Positions 24,126 through 31,746 of a stretch of 64,000 nt of DNA are shown here, piece by piece (the first letter of the stretch is position 1; the number at the start of each line of letters is the position of its first letter). Made by a program: the position numbers and the translations under genes. The notes under the pieces were generated by a model that saw only the letters and a list, made by a program, of their open reading frames with translations, ran no database searches and was not told the origin of the DNA. The stretch comes from Candidatus Bathyarchaeota archaeon. Lineage in GTDB: Archaea > Thermoproteota > Bathyarchaeia > 40CM-2-53-6. Where the stretch lies: assembly GCA_005884195.1 (NCBI GenBank), contig VBBP01000050.1, forward strand, positions 36,345 through 100,344, in the 5' to 3' direction.

Positions 24126-25729
24126 GCGTCCCTGGCCCAGTCGGGACAATAGGCACTCTCATCCGCTATTGGATTAAGGGACGCTTCACAAGAGGGGCGA
24201 TTCTCGGTCTTGTTATCGGGGAAGCGTTCTCGATAATCTTCATCCTGTTCGGTAGCTCCACCTATCTCTCCTTCTCAAACAGGGTTGGCTTGTCGAGCGG
24301 TCTCTCGGAAGTCGCTCTGAGTCTTCTCCTCGCATTGTTTCTTGTCGGTTTGATACAGAGCGGTTTCAACGGAAGCGGGCTAGCGGTGAATGGGAGCGAT
24401 GTGGATTACGTGTTCACTTCCCCGGTGCCGCCGCGAGAGGTTTTCGCGGCCAAGGTCCTGATGAATTCACTTACCACCGTCCTGTTCGGGTTTCCCCCGA
24501 TCATTGTACTCTACCTGAGATTCTCCTCATACTATCACACCTCTTGGTCCGCTGCTGTCTTGGCTGGGCTCGTGACCCTGGTCTTTCTCGTAATCGGATT
24601 GCTGCTGAGCGCGGACATTACGCTCTCACTTGGGCATGGGTTGGGGGAGAGGAAGAAGCTGTGGAGGAACATCTTCATCGTACTCGTCATGGTGGTCAGT
24701 TTGCTCCCCATCACCCTGCTTATTCCCGGAATCCCATCGGGAATAGGTGATGTCGCTGGGGTCCTGCCGAGCGGCCTAGCAGCGGCGGTAAGCGTTGGTC
24801 TTGTCAGCGGGACTCCAGGAGGGCTCGCGTATCTTGCAGAGGTATCGCTGTTGTTTGCCTGGCTTGGAGGGGTATTGATCTTGGGTGTGAGAATGTCGCG
24901 CCAGCACTTTTACGACCTCCTCGAAGTCTCGGTACCCGGCGGAGAAAAATTCGACAAACCCAACCAGGTTTCCCGTCTGGACCCGAAGGGAAAGTCGATC
25001 TGGTCGATCGTAAGACTCAAGGAGAAGATCATGATCAGCCGGACCCGGGAAGCGAGGGCGCAGTTCATCAGCGCCGTTTTTCTCTCAGGCTTCATGATCA
25101 TCTACGCCTTGTCAGGTTCTTTCCAATCCTCGCCGACCTCGTTTCTTTTCATCCTCTTCATAATCGGGTCATTCGGGTCCGGGACGGCGTCTAGATGGAT
25201 AGAGAAGGAACGGCTTTGGATCCTGAAGTCGTCACCTGTCAGTATGCGGAGATACGTGAAAGAGGTCTATCGGGCCCGCGGCGTACCTTTGCTACTCTAT
25301 CTCGTCCCAGTAATCGTTGCAGTGGGCGTTCCATTGATTCTGGGAGGATTGTCCCAGCCCTCGCTCTTACTAGGCGTGATCCTAGCACTTCCAGGCGCAC
25401 TAGAGATAGCTGGCATTACAATGGCAGGAGGAGTGTTCTTCGCATCGAAGTATGGACAGAGTTCCACAGACGACATCCTGTCGTCTCAGCAGCAGGAATT
25501 AGCGGACATTCGAAGATTCCTTTTCCAGACAATCATCAATCTCGTTATGGTCTCGCCAGTAATCCTGCTGGTCTTTGTCTCAGAAACTCTCGTCACTATC
25601 CTCGGATCAGGCTACCTTCCAATCCTTGCACTGGGACTCGTAACGGTCTCGATCGCTTTCACAGGTCTCTCAATCAACTTCCTCCTGAACAAAGCAGGAG
25701 ACGCGGTCAGCAAGAGGGAAGACCTGTAG
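24122..25729 (+). CDS. ABC transporter permease, probable CTG start
   Basis: The first ATG/GTG/TTG (24290) gives 479 residues, but the same frame is open back to a stop at 24056 and encodes a convincing N-terminus: GTLIRYWIKGRFTRG and then a hydrophobic helix (AILGLVIGEAFSIIFILFG). The only good start signal is CTG at 24122, which overlaps the ATPase stop as CTGA with a GAGGAG motif 12 bases upstream, giving 535 residues. About twelve helices follow. The motif VDYVFTSPVPPREVFAAKVL is typical of ABC-2-like exporters. The exported substrate is unknown. Confidence 0.8.
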   Translation: MSVPGPVGTIGTLIRYWIKGRFTRGAILGLVIGEAFSIIFILFGSSTYLSFSNRVGLSSGLSEVALSLLLALFLVGLIQSGFNGSGLAVNGSDVDYVFTSPVPPREVFAAKVLMNSLTTVLFGFPPIIVLYLRFSSYYHTSWSAAVLAGLVTLVFLVIGLLLSADITLSLGHGLGERKKLWRNIFIVLVMVVSLLPITLLIPGIPSGIGDVAGVLPSGLAAAVSVGLVSGTPGGLAYLAEVSLLFAWLGGVLILGVRMSRQHFYDLLEVSVPGGEKFDKPNQVSRLDPKGKSIWSIVRLKEKIMISRTREARAQFISAVFLSGFMIIYALSGSFQSSPTSFLFILFIIGSFGSGTASRWIEKERLWILKSSPVSMRRYVKEVYRARGVPLLLYLVPVIVAVGVPLILGGLSQPSLLLGVILALPGALEIAGITMAGGVFFASKYGQSSTDDILSSQQQELADIRRFLFQTIINLVMVSPVILLVFVSETLVTILGSGYLPILALGLVTVSIAFTGLSINFLLNKAGDAVSKREDL

Positions 25730-25742
25730 CCCGTTCCAAGTC

Positions 25743-26033
25743 ATGGACCGCTACCTGCTGCTAATCTATCTAGTGGGCGCGCCCATTGTTGCGCTAACTA
25801 CTCTGTACGAGCTTGGCTTTGCGCATTTGTGGTCAGGCTATCCTTTCGTCTGGGTAAATTGTCTGCTAATCTTGAGTATAGGCCCAGCTTACGGTCAGTG
25901 CGGTTATTATTTCGATTTGTTCGCCCTTTTGTTAGACGTACTATTCTACACGAGTTGGGCGTATGCGCTACTCGGCTGCTACAAACTTCTCCGAAGCACT
26001 AAAGGTCGGGGCAACTTCCAATCGGCCCTCTGA
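25743..26033 (+). CDS. small membrane protein, paralogue of the one at 13.9 kb
   Basis: 96 residues with three hydrophobic segments. The loop has LWSGYPFVW, a cysteine and GQCGYYFDLF, then LLLDVLFYT, matching the layout of the protein at 13932-14231. It lies 13 bases after the ABC permease and is probably co-transcribed with it, so it may be an accessory subunit. No family is recognised. Confidence 0.6.
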   Translation: MDRYLLLIYLVGAPIVALTTLYELGFAHLWSGYPFVWVNCLLILSIGPAYGQCGYYFDLFALLLDVLFYTSWAYALLGCYKLLRSTKGRGNFQSAL

Positions 26034-26046
26034 GGTAGGGACCTGA

Positions 26047-26685
26047 CTAAGATTTTCCAGCACGTGTCTTTTGTCTTGCAGCTCCGGCCGTGGCTGTGAG
26101 CAGTCCTCTCAATAATCTTCTCAGTTCCTTTTGTAGCCCGAGCCATTCTTGGAACTGTTTGTCTGTTAGCGATATCATTGTGGCGACGCTTGCCAGTTCT
26201 TGTTTGCCGAGAAAATCGACGCCATCCAGCTTCGACACCCTCTCCTCTAGTTCTTGTCTGCTGCCAAAGGTTTCGATTTTTCCTTGGGTCTTGATAATTT
26301 GTGCCACGGTCCCTTCTTCAACTCGGACCTTGATTCCTAGCTTGTCGAGTGACATCAGAGTGTCTCTCAGCCGTTGCTCGGCTTGAGCCTGGTTTTTGCC
26401 GCTTGTTCCCCAGGAGAACGAGAAGACTTCTGCAGTTGCTCGGTAGTATGTTTCGATGAAATTGTCAACTCTCTCTTCTCGCGTAATTTCAACCATCTCC
26501 GCAGGCAATAATTTCTTGATATGATGGTAGATAGCTTGGGGGGTCATTCTGAGTTCTTCGGCGATCTGGCTGATGGTGAGTTCTCGGGCCCGCAGCAAAT
26601 AGATGATCCGTCGCCTCGTGTCATCTCCCAGAAGCTCCATTGCGACTGGGTCAGTGATCATTTTGACCGGTTTCATTCTCGTCAA
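26047..26685 (-). CDS. ArsR-type helix-turn-helix regulator
   Basis: 212 residues. The N-terminal winged helix reads AMELLGDDTRRRIIYLLRARELTISQIAEEL, with MTPQAIYHHIKKLLPAEMVEI as recognition helix and wing, typical of archaeal ArsR/DUF-type HTH proteins. The C-terminal two thirds is helical (a predicted coiled coil near QAEQRLRDTLMSLDKLG) and of unknown function; no metal-binding cysteines are seen. It is divergent from the M29 peptidase gene, with an inverted repeat between them. Confidence 0.8.
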   Translation of the reverse strand: MTRMKPVKMITDPVAMELLGDDTRRRIIYLLRARELTISQIAEELRMTPQAIYHHIKKLLPAEMVEITREERVDNFIETYYRATAEVFSFSWGTSGKNQAQAEQRLRDTLMSLDKLGIKVRVEEGTVAQIIKTQGKIETFGSRQELEERVSKLDGVDFLGKQELASVATMISLTDKQFQEWLGLQKELRRLLRGLLTATAGAARQKTRAGKS

Positions 26686-26751
26686 ACGACGCTTTGTTGG
26701 GGGTTGAAATCCCTATTCTTACCGAGGGGATAGTGTTATTAGTAAGCCGTT

Positions 26752-26786
26752 ACTTTTACGCTAAAGCAAGGATTTGAACGTAAAGT
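26752..26786. promoter_or_regulatory. inverted repeat in divergent promoter region
   Basis: Arms ACTTTTACG (26752-26760) and CGTAAAGT (26779-26786) face each other across 18 bases, between the ArsR-type regulator and the M29 peptidase gene. The right arm covers a possible GTG start at 26785, which favours the ATG at 26791 as the real start. It may be the regulator's operator. Confidence 0.4.
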
Positions 26787-26790
26787 GACA

Positions 26791-27906
26791 ATGACTCAAC
26801 AACTCTCCAAACCCCAATCAACCAAACAGATCGCCACACGCCTCGTCAACGAATGCCTACAAGTCCAACCAAATGAGCAAGTAATCATCGCTTCATGGGA
26901 CCACACCCTCGAATACGCCAACGCCCTAGCACTGGAAGTCGAACATGCGGGCGGTATCTCGACGTCGACCCTCATGGGCAACGATTTCTATTGGGCATAC
27001 CTCAAAGAGGTCCCAGAGGAACAATACACCCGCCGACAGAAGGGTTTCCTCTCCCTACTTGACCAGACAGACGCAATGATCCAGCTGGGAGGACCAAAGG
27101 ATCCATCAATCTACCCGACAGTAGCAGGCGAGAGAACCGGCAAGATGTTCGAAGGACAAAAAGCCATAGGCGACAAGTTCCTCGAACGAAAAATCCGCGT
27201 CCTCAACCTACCAGTCGGACTAGTAACACCTGAACGAGCGAGAACATACGGATTCGACTATGAAAACTGGCAACGCGTTACCACAAACAGCCTCGACGTT
27301 GACCACGAGAAAATCTCGGCCCAAGCCGCGAAGATCGAGTCAAAACTACGAAACGCGACCAACCTCAGAATAACCGCAGCAAATGGCACTGATCTCCAGC
27401 TCAAACTGAAGAACCGGCCAGTACACATTCACGATGGTATCATTGACAAGACTGATCTTGACAAAGGAACACTCTTCGAAGCACTACCTGCCGGAGCAAT
27501 CGAACTGGCACCGGACGAGACAAGCGCTCAGGGAAAAGTGCTCTTCGACCAGCCAACAGCACTCGCTGGAAAGGTCCTGTCAGGTCTACAACTGGAATTC
27601 CAGAACGGGCAACTAACAAAATACACCGCACAGTATAATCTAGACTCTTTCAAGTGGCTCTACGAGAACGCGTCCGGCGACAGGGACCGCGTCGGTGACA
27701 TCGCAATAGGTCTCAATCCGAGAGCAGAACTGATCGGGTTCTTCAACGACCGCGTCGTCCAGGGCACCGTGAGCATCGGTATCGGCGGCAACAAGGGCAT
27801 CGGCGGAACCAACGAGGCGCAATTCGGCCACGAAGAGACCCTGAGAAAACCAACCCTAGTAGTGGACGGTTACAAGCTCATCGACAACGGCAAGATCCAG
27901 CTCTGA
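26791..27906 (+). CDS. M29 family aminopeptidase (AmpS/PepS type)
   Basis: 371 residues from the ATG at 26791; GTG at 26785 is also in frame. The length and order match M29 enzymes: an N-terminal domain with LVNECLQVQPNEQVII, then LRNATNLRITAANGTDLQLKL, the metal-site region LPAGAIELAPDETSAQGKVLFD, IGLNPRAELIGF (a metal-ligand Glu) and FGHEE. Family members use a two-metal site and release N-terminal residues from peptides in the cytoplasm. It is divergent from an ArsR-type regulator, which may control it. Confidence 0.85.
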   Translation: MTQQLSKPQSTKQIATRLVNECLQVQPNEQVIIASWDHTLEYANALALEVEHAGGISTSTLMGNDFYWAYLKEVPEEQYTRRQKGFLSLLDQTDAMIQLGGPKDPSIYPTVAGERTGKMFEGQKAIGDKFLERKIRVLNLPVGLVTPERARTYGFDYENWQRVTTNSLDVDHEKISAQAAKIESKLRNATNLRITAANGTDLQLKLKNRPVHIHDGIIDKTDLDKGTLFEALPAGAIELAPDETSAQGKVLFDQPTALAGKVLSGLQLEFQNGQLTKYTAQYNLDSFKWLYENASGDRDRVGDIAIGLNPRAELIGFFNDRVVQGTVSIGIGGNKGIGGTNEAQFGHEETLRKPTLVVDGYKLIDNGKIQL

Positions 27907-28021
27907 AACAGCGATTCTCACACATAAATCTGCCAATTTTTCCCCCTCCTGCTCCTAGAGTCCTTCTTGAACTGGGCCAAACGCCTGACGATGCAGAACA
28001 AAAGTATCATCTGATATCCAG

Positions 28022-28225
28022 ATGACGGCCGGCGAATATTCTGATTCCTCTTTGGCCGTCAAGACGAAATGGAATATGGAAGCGGAATATATCCAGAGCT
28101 GTAACTGTGACTGGGGAACAGAAAATGAGAATACTGGACAACTACCTCTTCATGTCTTCAAAACCCTTCCCCAACTTCTCCAACTACGTGCTGTATCCGA
28201 CAGGCGCGATGCTCTAGAATCATAA
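28022..28225 (+). pseudogene. remnant of a DUF1326 gene
   Basis: The frame encodes WNMEAEYIQSCNCDWG, which matches the start of DUF1326 proteins (W-x-x-E-x-x-Y-x-x-x-C-N-C-D-x-G-C-P-C), but the following CPC and PTxGxC part is missing and the sequence becomes unrelated. The rest of the 424-base gap between the M29 and FAD-oxidase genes shows nothing else I can identify. I read it as a truncated gene. Confidence 0.45.
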
Positions 28226-28330
28226 GCATCTGACTAGGTCTCTTACGGAAGGCCGAAACTCCTCGCGCTTACTGCGAATTCTTAGAAACCGTTTTATCAC
28301 TCGAGAAGCTTCCCGTCGAGGACTCGAAAC

Positions 28331-29746
28331 TTGCAGGTTGTCACTTCAAGAGGGAGATCCGATATAACTGAAACAGCAGTCAAAGAACTGAAGGGAAACA
28401 TTCGGGGAGAACTCCTCACATCCGACTCGCCCGGCTATGACAAGGGGCGAGTTATCTGGAACGCAATGATTGACAAACGGCCCGCGATCATTGTGCGGTG
28501 TGCTGGAGCTGCAGATGTAATACATGCCGTGGATTTTGCTAGAAAGAACGATCTACTGGTCTCCGTACGCGGTGGCGGCCACAACATTGCCGGCAACGCC
28601 GTATGCGACGGAGGACTAGTAATCGACCTCTCGCCGATGAAATCGGTACGGGTAAATCTGAGGGACAAGCGTGCATTTGTTGAGCCAGGCGCGACCCTTG
28701 CGGACTTCGATCACGACACCCAGGTCTTTGGGCTAGCCACTCCCCTAGGAATAAACTCGACCACGGGCGTGGCCGGGCTCACCCTCGGCGGCGGTTTTGG
28801 ATGGCTTAGTCGAAAATACGGAATGTCAGTGGACAACCTCGTATCAGCGGACGTGGTGACAGCCGACGGAAAATTGGTCCGAGCAAGTGCGAGTGAGAAT
28901 CCGGACCTGTTCTGGGGAATACGCGGTGGCGGCGGGAACTTTGGCGTTATCACATCCTTCGAGTTCCAGTTGCATCCCGTTGGTCCCGCTGTGTTCAGCG
29001 GGTTGATTGTTTTTCCCTTCGACCAAGCCAAGACGGTCCTGAAGAAATACCGGGAGTTCGTCGAAAATATTCCAGACGATCTCTCCGTCTGGGTAGTCTT
29101 GAGAAAGGCGCCACCCCTGCCATTTCTACCCGCCGAAGTCCACGGAAAAGAAATCGTGGTGTTCGCTATATTCTACGCTGGAGATCCGGCCAAGGGCGAG
29201 AAACTGATTGCCCCCATTCGGAACTTCGCAAAAATCCTCGGTGAACACGTAGGCTCCCAGCCCTATGTCATGTGGCAACGCGCCTTCGACCCCCTGCTCA
29301 CCCCTGGCTTCCGTAATTACTGGAAGTCGCACAATTTTTCTACCTTGACCGACCCGGCCCTCGATACGATGGTCGAGTACGCGAGCAAACTTCCAACACC
29401 CCATTGCGAGATCTTTATCGGCCTCATTGGAGGCCAGGCCTCGCGGGTTACAGCGGATGAGACGGCCTATTCCCAGAGGGACGCCAAGTTCGTATTAAAC
29501 GTACACGGCCGATGGGAGACACCAAACGAGGACCAGAAATGTACCTCATGGGCCAAGGCATTCTTCAAAGCCTCCACACCCTATTCCACAGGTGGGGTAT
29601 ACGTGAACTTCATGACCGCAGAGGAGACCGACAGAATACAGGCCGCCTACAAGCCAGCAGTATGGAAGCGTCTCGTAGAAGTGAAAAACAAGTGGGATCC
29701 GAAAAACCTCTTTCACATGAACCAGAACATCAAGCCTTCGGTCTGA
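28331..29746 (+). CDS. FAD-linked oxidoreductase, berberine-bridge (PCMH) type
   Basis: 471 residues. The PCMH FAD-binding domain is clear: VSVRGGGHNIAGNAVCDGGLVIDLSPMK contains the histidine usually bound to FAD, followed by GLTLGGGFGWLSRKYGMSVDNL, where many relatives have a second, cysteinyl linkage that is absent here. The C-terminal BBE motif WDPKNLFHMNQNIKP closes the chain. Such enzymes oxidise sugars, alkaloids or other alcohols with O2 as acceptor, so the organism may live with oxygen. No signal peptide is visible. Confidence 0.9.
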   Translation: MQVVTSRGRSDITETAVKELKGNIRGELLTSDSPGYDKGRVIWNAMIDKRPAIIVRCAGAADVIHAVDFARKNDLLVSVRGGGHNIAGNAVCDGGLVIDLSPMKSVRVNLRDKRAFVEPGATLADFDHDTQVFGLATPLGINSTTGVAGLTLGGGFGWLSRKYGMSVDNLVSADVVTADGKLVRASASENPDLFWGIRGGGGNFGVITSFEFQLHPVGPAVFSGLIVFPFDQAKTVLKKYREFVENIPDDLSVWVVLRKAPPLPFLPAEVHGKEIVVFAIFYAGDPAKGEKLIAPIRNFAKILGEHVGSQPYVMWQRAFDPLLTPGFRNYWKSHNFSTLTDPALDTMVEYASKLPTPHCEIFIGLIGGQASRVTADETAYSQRDAKFVLNVHGRWETPNEDQKCTSWAKAFFKASTPYSTGGVYVNFMTAEETDRIQAAYKPAVWKRLVEVKNKWDPKNLFHMNQNIKPSV

Positions 29747-29775
29747 GAACATCGACGGCGTGTCAGACAACCCGA

Positions 29776-29943
29776 TCAACAGTCCGCGCATCCAGTTCTT
29801 AGCGGTTCGAACACTGTTTCGCCGCAGTGTTCGCAGACAAGAATTTTTCCGATGAACTCGTTGTCAGAACGATATCTCGTTTCATGAATCGTCGGAGTGT
29901 TACATGTCTGGCAGAACAGCTGGGGTTCGAGACTACGATCCAT
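29776..29943 (-). CDS. small zinc-ribbon protein
   Basis: 55 residues, ATG start. Two CxxC knuckles (FCQTCNTPTI and LVCEHCGETVF) lie 22 residues apart with sheet-like sequence between them, which is a typical zinc ribbon. A final CADC adds two cysteines at the very end. Proteins of this size often act as adaptors of nucleic-acid-binding complexes, but the role is unknown. It converges with the FAD oxidase gene. Confidence 0.65.
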   Translation of the reverse strand: MDRSLEPQLFCQTCNTPTIHETRYRSDNEFIGKILVCEHCGETVFEPLRTGCADC

Positions 29944-30030
29944 AGGAGAGGTTATCCTGGAAAGTGAGGATAAGCGATAGAGTACAAGAAATCTAATGGC
30001 TGGCGTCGGTCCTACTATAATCCATTCTCG

Positions 30031-30537
30031 CTATCGTCCTTGTAATATTCCTCCTTCTTCTCTGAACCTTTGAGCACCTGGGCCTGCGAAGATGTAGATT
30101 CCCAACCTTCTGTAGTTCTTTCGTAACCAGCCATCTATCGACTCGAACCATCTCCTGAATTCCGCAGGTTTCTTAGCCAGATCATGTTTGTCGCTGTCAA
30201 TGTAGGTCATGTCGGCCTGTATCCCTCCCGGCAGCATGATCTGCGAGACAGTCCAAGAACGCCAGAACTCGATAACAGGTGATTGAAACCCGTCAACCGC
30301 ATAGTATTCCTTCTCCGGGACCTGTTCTGTAACTAGAGGCATCCCGGCCCCCGTATACTGCAACCAAAACCTCCTAGTAGACTCGTCTTGTGACGGTTCG
30401 GGAAAACTGCCCACCGGCGCAAAAACAGAACTCGGAGATGTAGCCGGCAGAATCAGCAGGTTTCCAAGAGACCGCGCATATTCTAAGAACTGATCCTCGT
30501 CTTCTCTGGACATGTAGAGAACCAATAGCTTGGGCAT
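30031..30537 (-). CDS. hypothetical protein, mixed alpha/beta
   Basis: 168 residues with no recognised family. It opens with LLVLYMSREDEDQFLEYARSLG, a strand followed by an amphipathic helix, and later has ADMTYIDSDKHDLAKKPAEFRRWFESIDGWLRKNY, which looks like a soluble domain. No membrane segment or metal motif is seen. Upstream on the same strand, 30550-30660 contains a protein-like stretch in another frame (RIRRILPHQGFDIVTIDYPE) without a start, possibly a remnant of another gene. Confidence 0.55.
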   Translation of the reverse strand: MPKLLVLYMSREDEDQFLEYARSLGNLLILPATSPSSVFAPVGSFPEPSQDESTRRFWLQYTGAGMPLVTEQVPEKEYYAVDGFQSPVIEFWRSWTVSQIMLPGGIQADMTYIDSDKHDLAKKPAEFRRWFESIDGWLRKNYRRLGIYIFAGPGAQRFREEGGILQGR

Positions 30538-30773
30538 GAGTTAGGGTCCCTCCTCGAGAGGCTAACTCCTTGCCTTTATGTCTCTCCGGTTCAGGGTAAT
30601 CGATGGTAACGATATCAAAGCCCTGGTGGGGCAAAATTCTCCGGATGCGATTCTGCGCGGGTCAATGTGGTGATAGCTTGGGATTGAATGTTATACCTGT
30701 GGAGTCCCGCGTAGGCTGCTTTCCTCGTGAATCGGTTCAAACTGGGGCGTTCAAAACCCTTGATTCATATCCC

Positions 30774-31040
30774 ATGGAACTACTAGGCTCAATAGGAAAA
30801 AGCATGAAATCAAGAATGCTCGCCCTGCTAGCGATCACATTGGTCGCTGCAGCATCGCCAGCAATGATAGCACTAGCCTCAGGCGTAAGCCAAGCCGCCG
30901 CGCACGCCAACCATTCACCCGGAACCGCGCAATGCACCTTCACGCATCCAACCTCTCTTCCAAGCCAAGCATCAGCCAACGCTAGAGACGCGCTCGCTGA
31001 CCGGTCAGATCACTGTCCCCCAACGCACACCACGCGGTAA
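30774..31040 (+). CDS. small secreted protein with signal peptide
   Basis: 88 residues from ATG 30774 or 78 from ATG 30804. The N-terminus (KSRMLALLAITLVAAASPAMIALASG) is a good signal peptide. The mature part is short, rich in His, Ala, Ser and Thr, with two cysteines (TAQCTFTHP and SDHCPPTH) that could pair outside the cell. No homologous family is recognised, and the gene could be spurious. Confidence 0.4.
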   Translation: MELLGSIGKSMKSRMLALLAITLVAAASPAMIALASGVSQAAAHANHSPGTAQCTFTHPTSLPSQASANARDALADRSDHCPPTHTTR

Positions 31041-31110
31041 CAGCCAGCAAACGTCCTCTCCATAGCCTGACCACTCTCTTTCCACAATTTTTCTTTTTGA
31101 CCAGACAGCA

Positions 31111-31713
31111 TTATTTGGTTTTCCGAAGAGTTCTCAGCCTTGAGATGACCTTCTCTAGGTCTATCTTGTAGAATACTACGCCTAGGATCAAGAAGACCAC
31201 TGACAAGAGGATGGATGTTTCTAGACGGGACAGCCCCGTCAGACCCGTGGCCGTGTACAGCCTTCCGAGCCCCGCATACTCTATCCCAATTTCGAGGAAG
31301 CTCTTCAGAACTTTCGCTGCGAATGTGACGATGAACATGCCGGTGAGCCTTGAACTGCTCGCCCCTGCCCCTACGTACAAGTAGTCGTCAAGTGGAAGCG
31401 CTGGAATTAGGGCGGTGGCAAAAACGACCGCGAGGCCCGTCTTCCGCTCGAGCATTCTCCCAAGGACCAGAACTGTCTTGTTTTGCGCCAACTTCCCCCT
31501 GAAACTCTTTCCGCCAGCATAGAGAACGAGCTTTCCTAAGGAGGCTCCAGCGGCTGTGACGAAAACGATCAGTACAAAGTTGCCGACCGAGAATCCGTCA
31601 GCGAGCAGCGCCGTTGTCGCGATTAGAGTGTACGATGCTCCAAAGAAAGGAGTCGCGTTAGACCCGAGAGACACGAGGAAAAGGAACAGGATCGAGAAGA
31701 GGCCTACAGCCAA
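31111..31713 (-). CDS. VTT/DedA-like membrane protein
   Basis: 200 residues with four or five helices. The region SLGKLVLYAGGKSFRGKLA followed by ERKTGLAVVFATALIPALPLDDYLYVGAGAS is typical of the SNARE-associated (VTT/DedA) fold, where the re-entrant loop carries a conserved proline-rich stretch. Members are linked to lipid scrambling or flipping and membrane homeostasis. It sits 33 bases downstream of an MMPL transporter on the same strand, so the two may be co-transcribed. Confidence 0.75.
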   Translation of the reverse strand: MAVGLFSILFLFLVSLGSNATPFFGASYTLIATTALLADGFSVGNFVLIVFVTAAGASLGKLVLYAGGKSFRGKLAQNKTVLVLGRMLERKTGLAVVFATALIPALPLDDYLYVGAGASSSRLTGMFIVTFAAKVLKSFLEIGIEYAGLGRLYTATGLTGLSRLETSILLSVVFLILGVVFYKIDLEKVISRLRTLRKTK

Positions 31714-31746
31714 TTTTGAGCAACTAGAACTCTCTGCCTAGCGCCT

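Noticed and set aside
29800-29830. GGTTCGAAC sequence resembling a tRNA T-loop
   Set aside because: No acceptor, D or anticodon stems can be drawn around it, and it lies within the zinc-ribbon gene.
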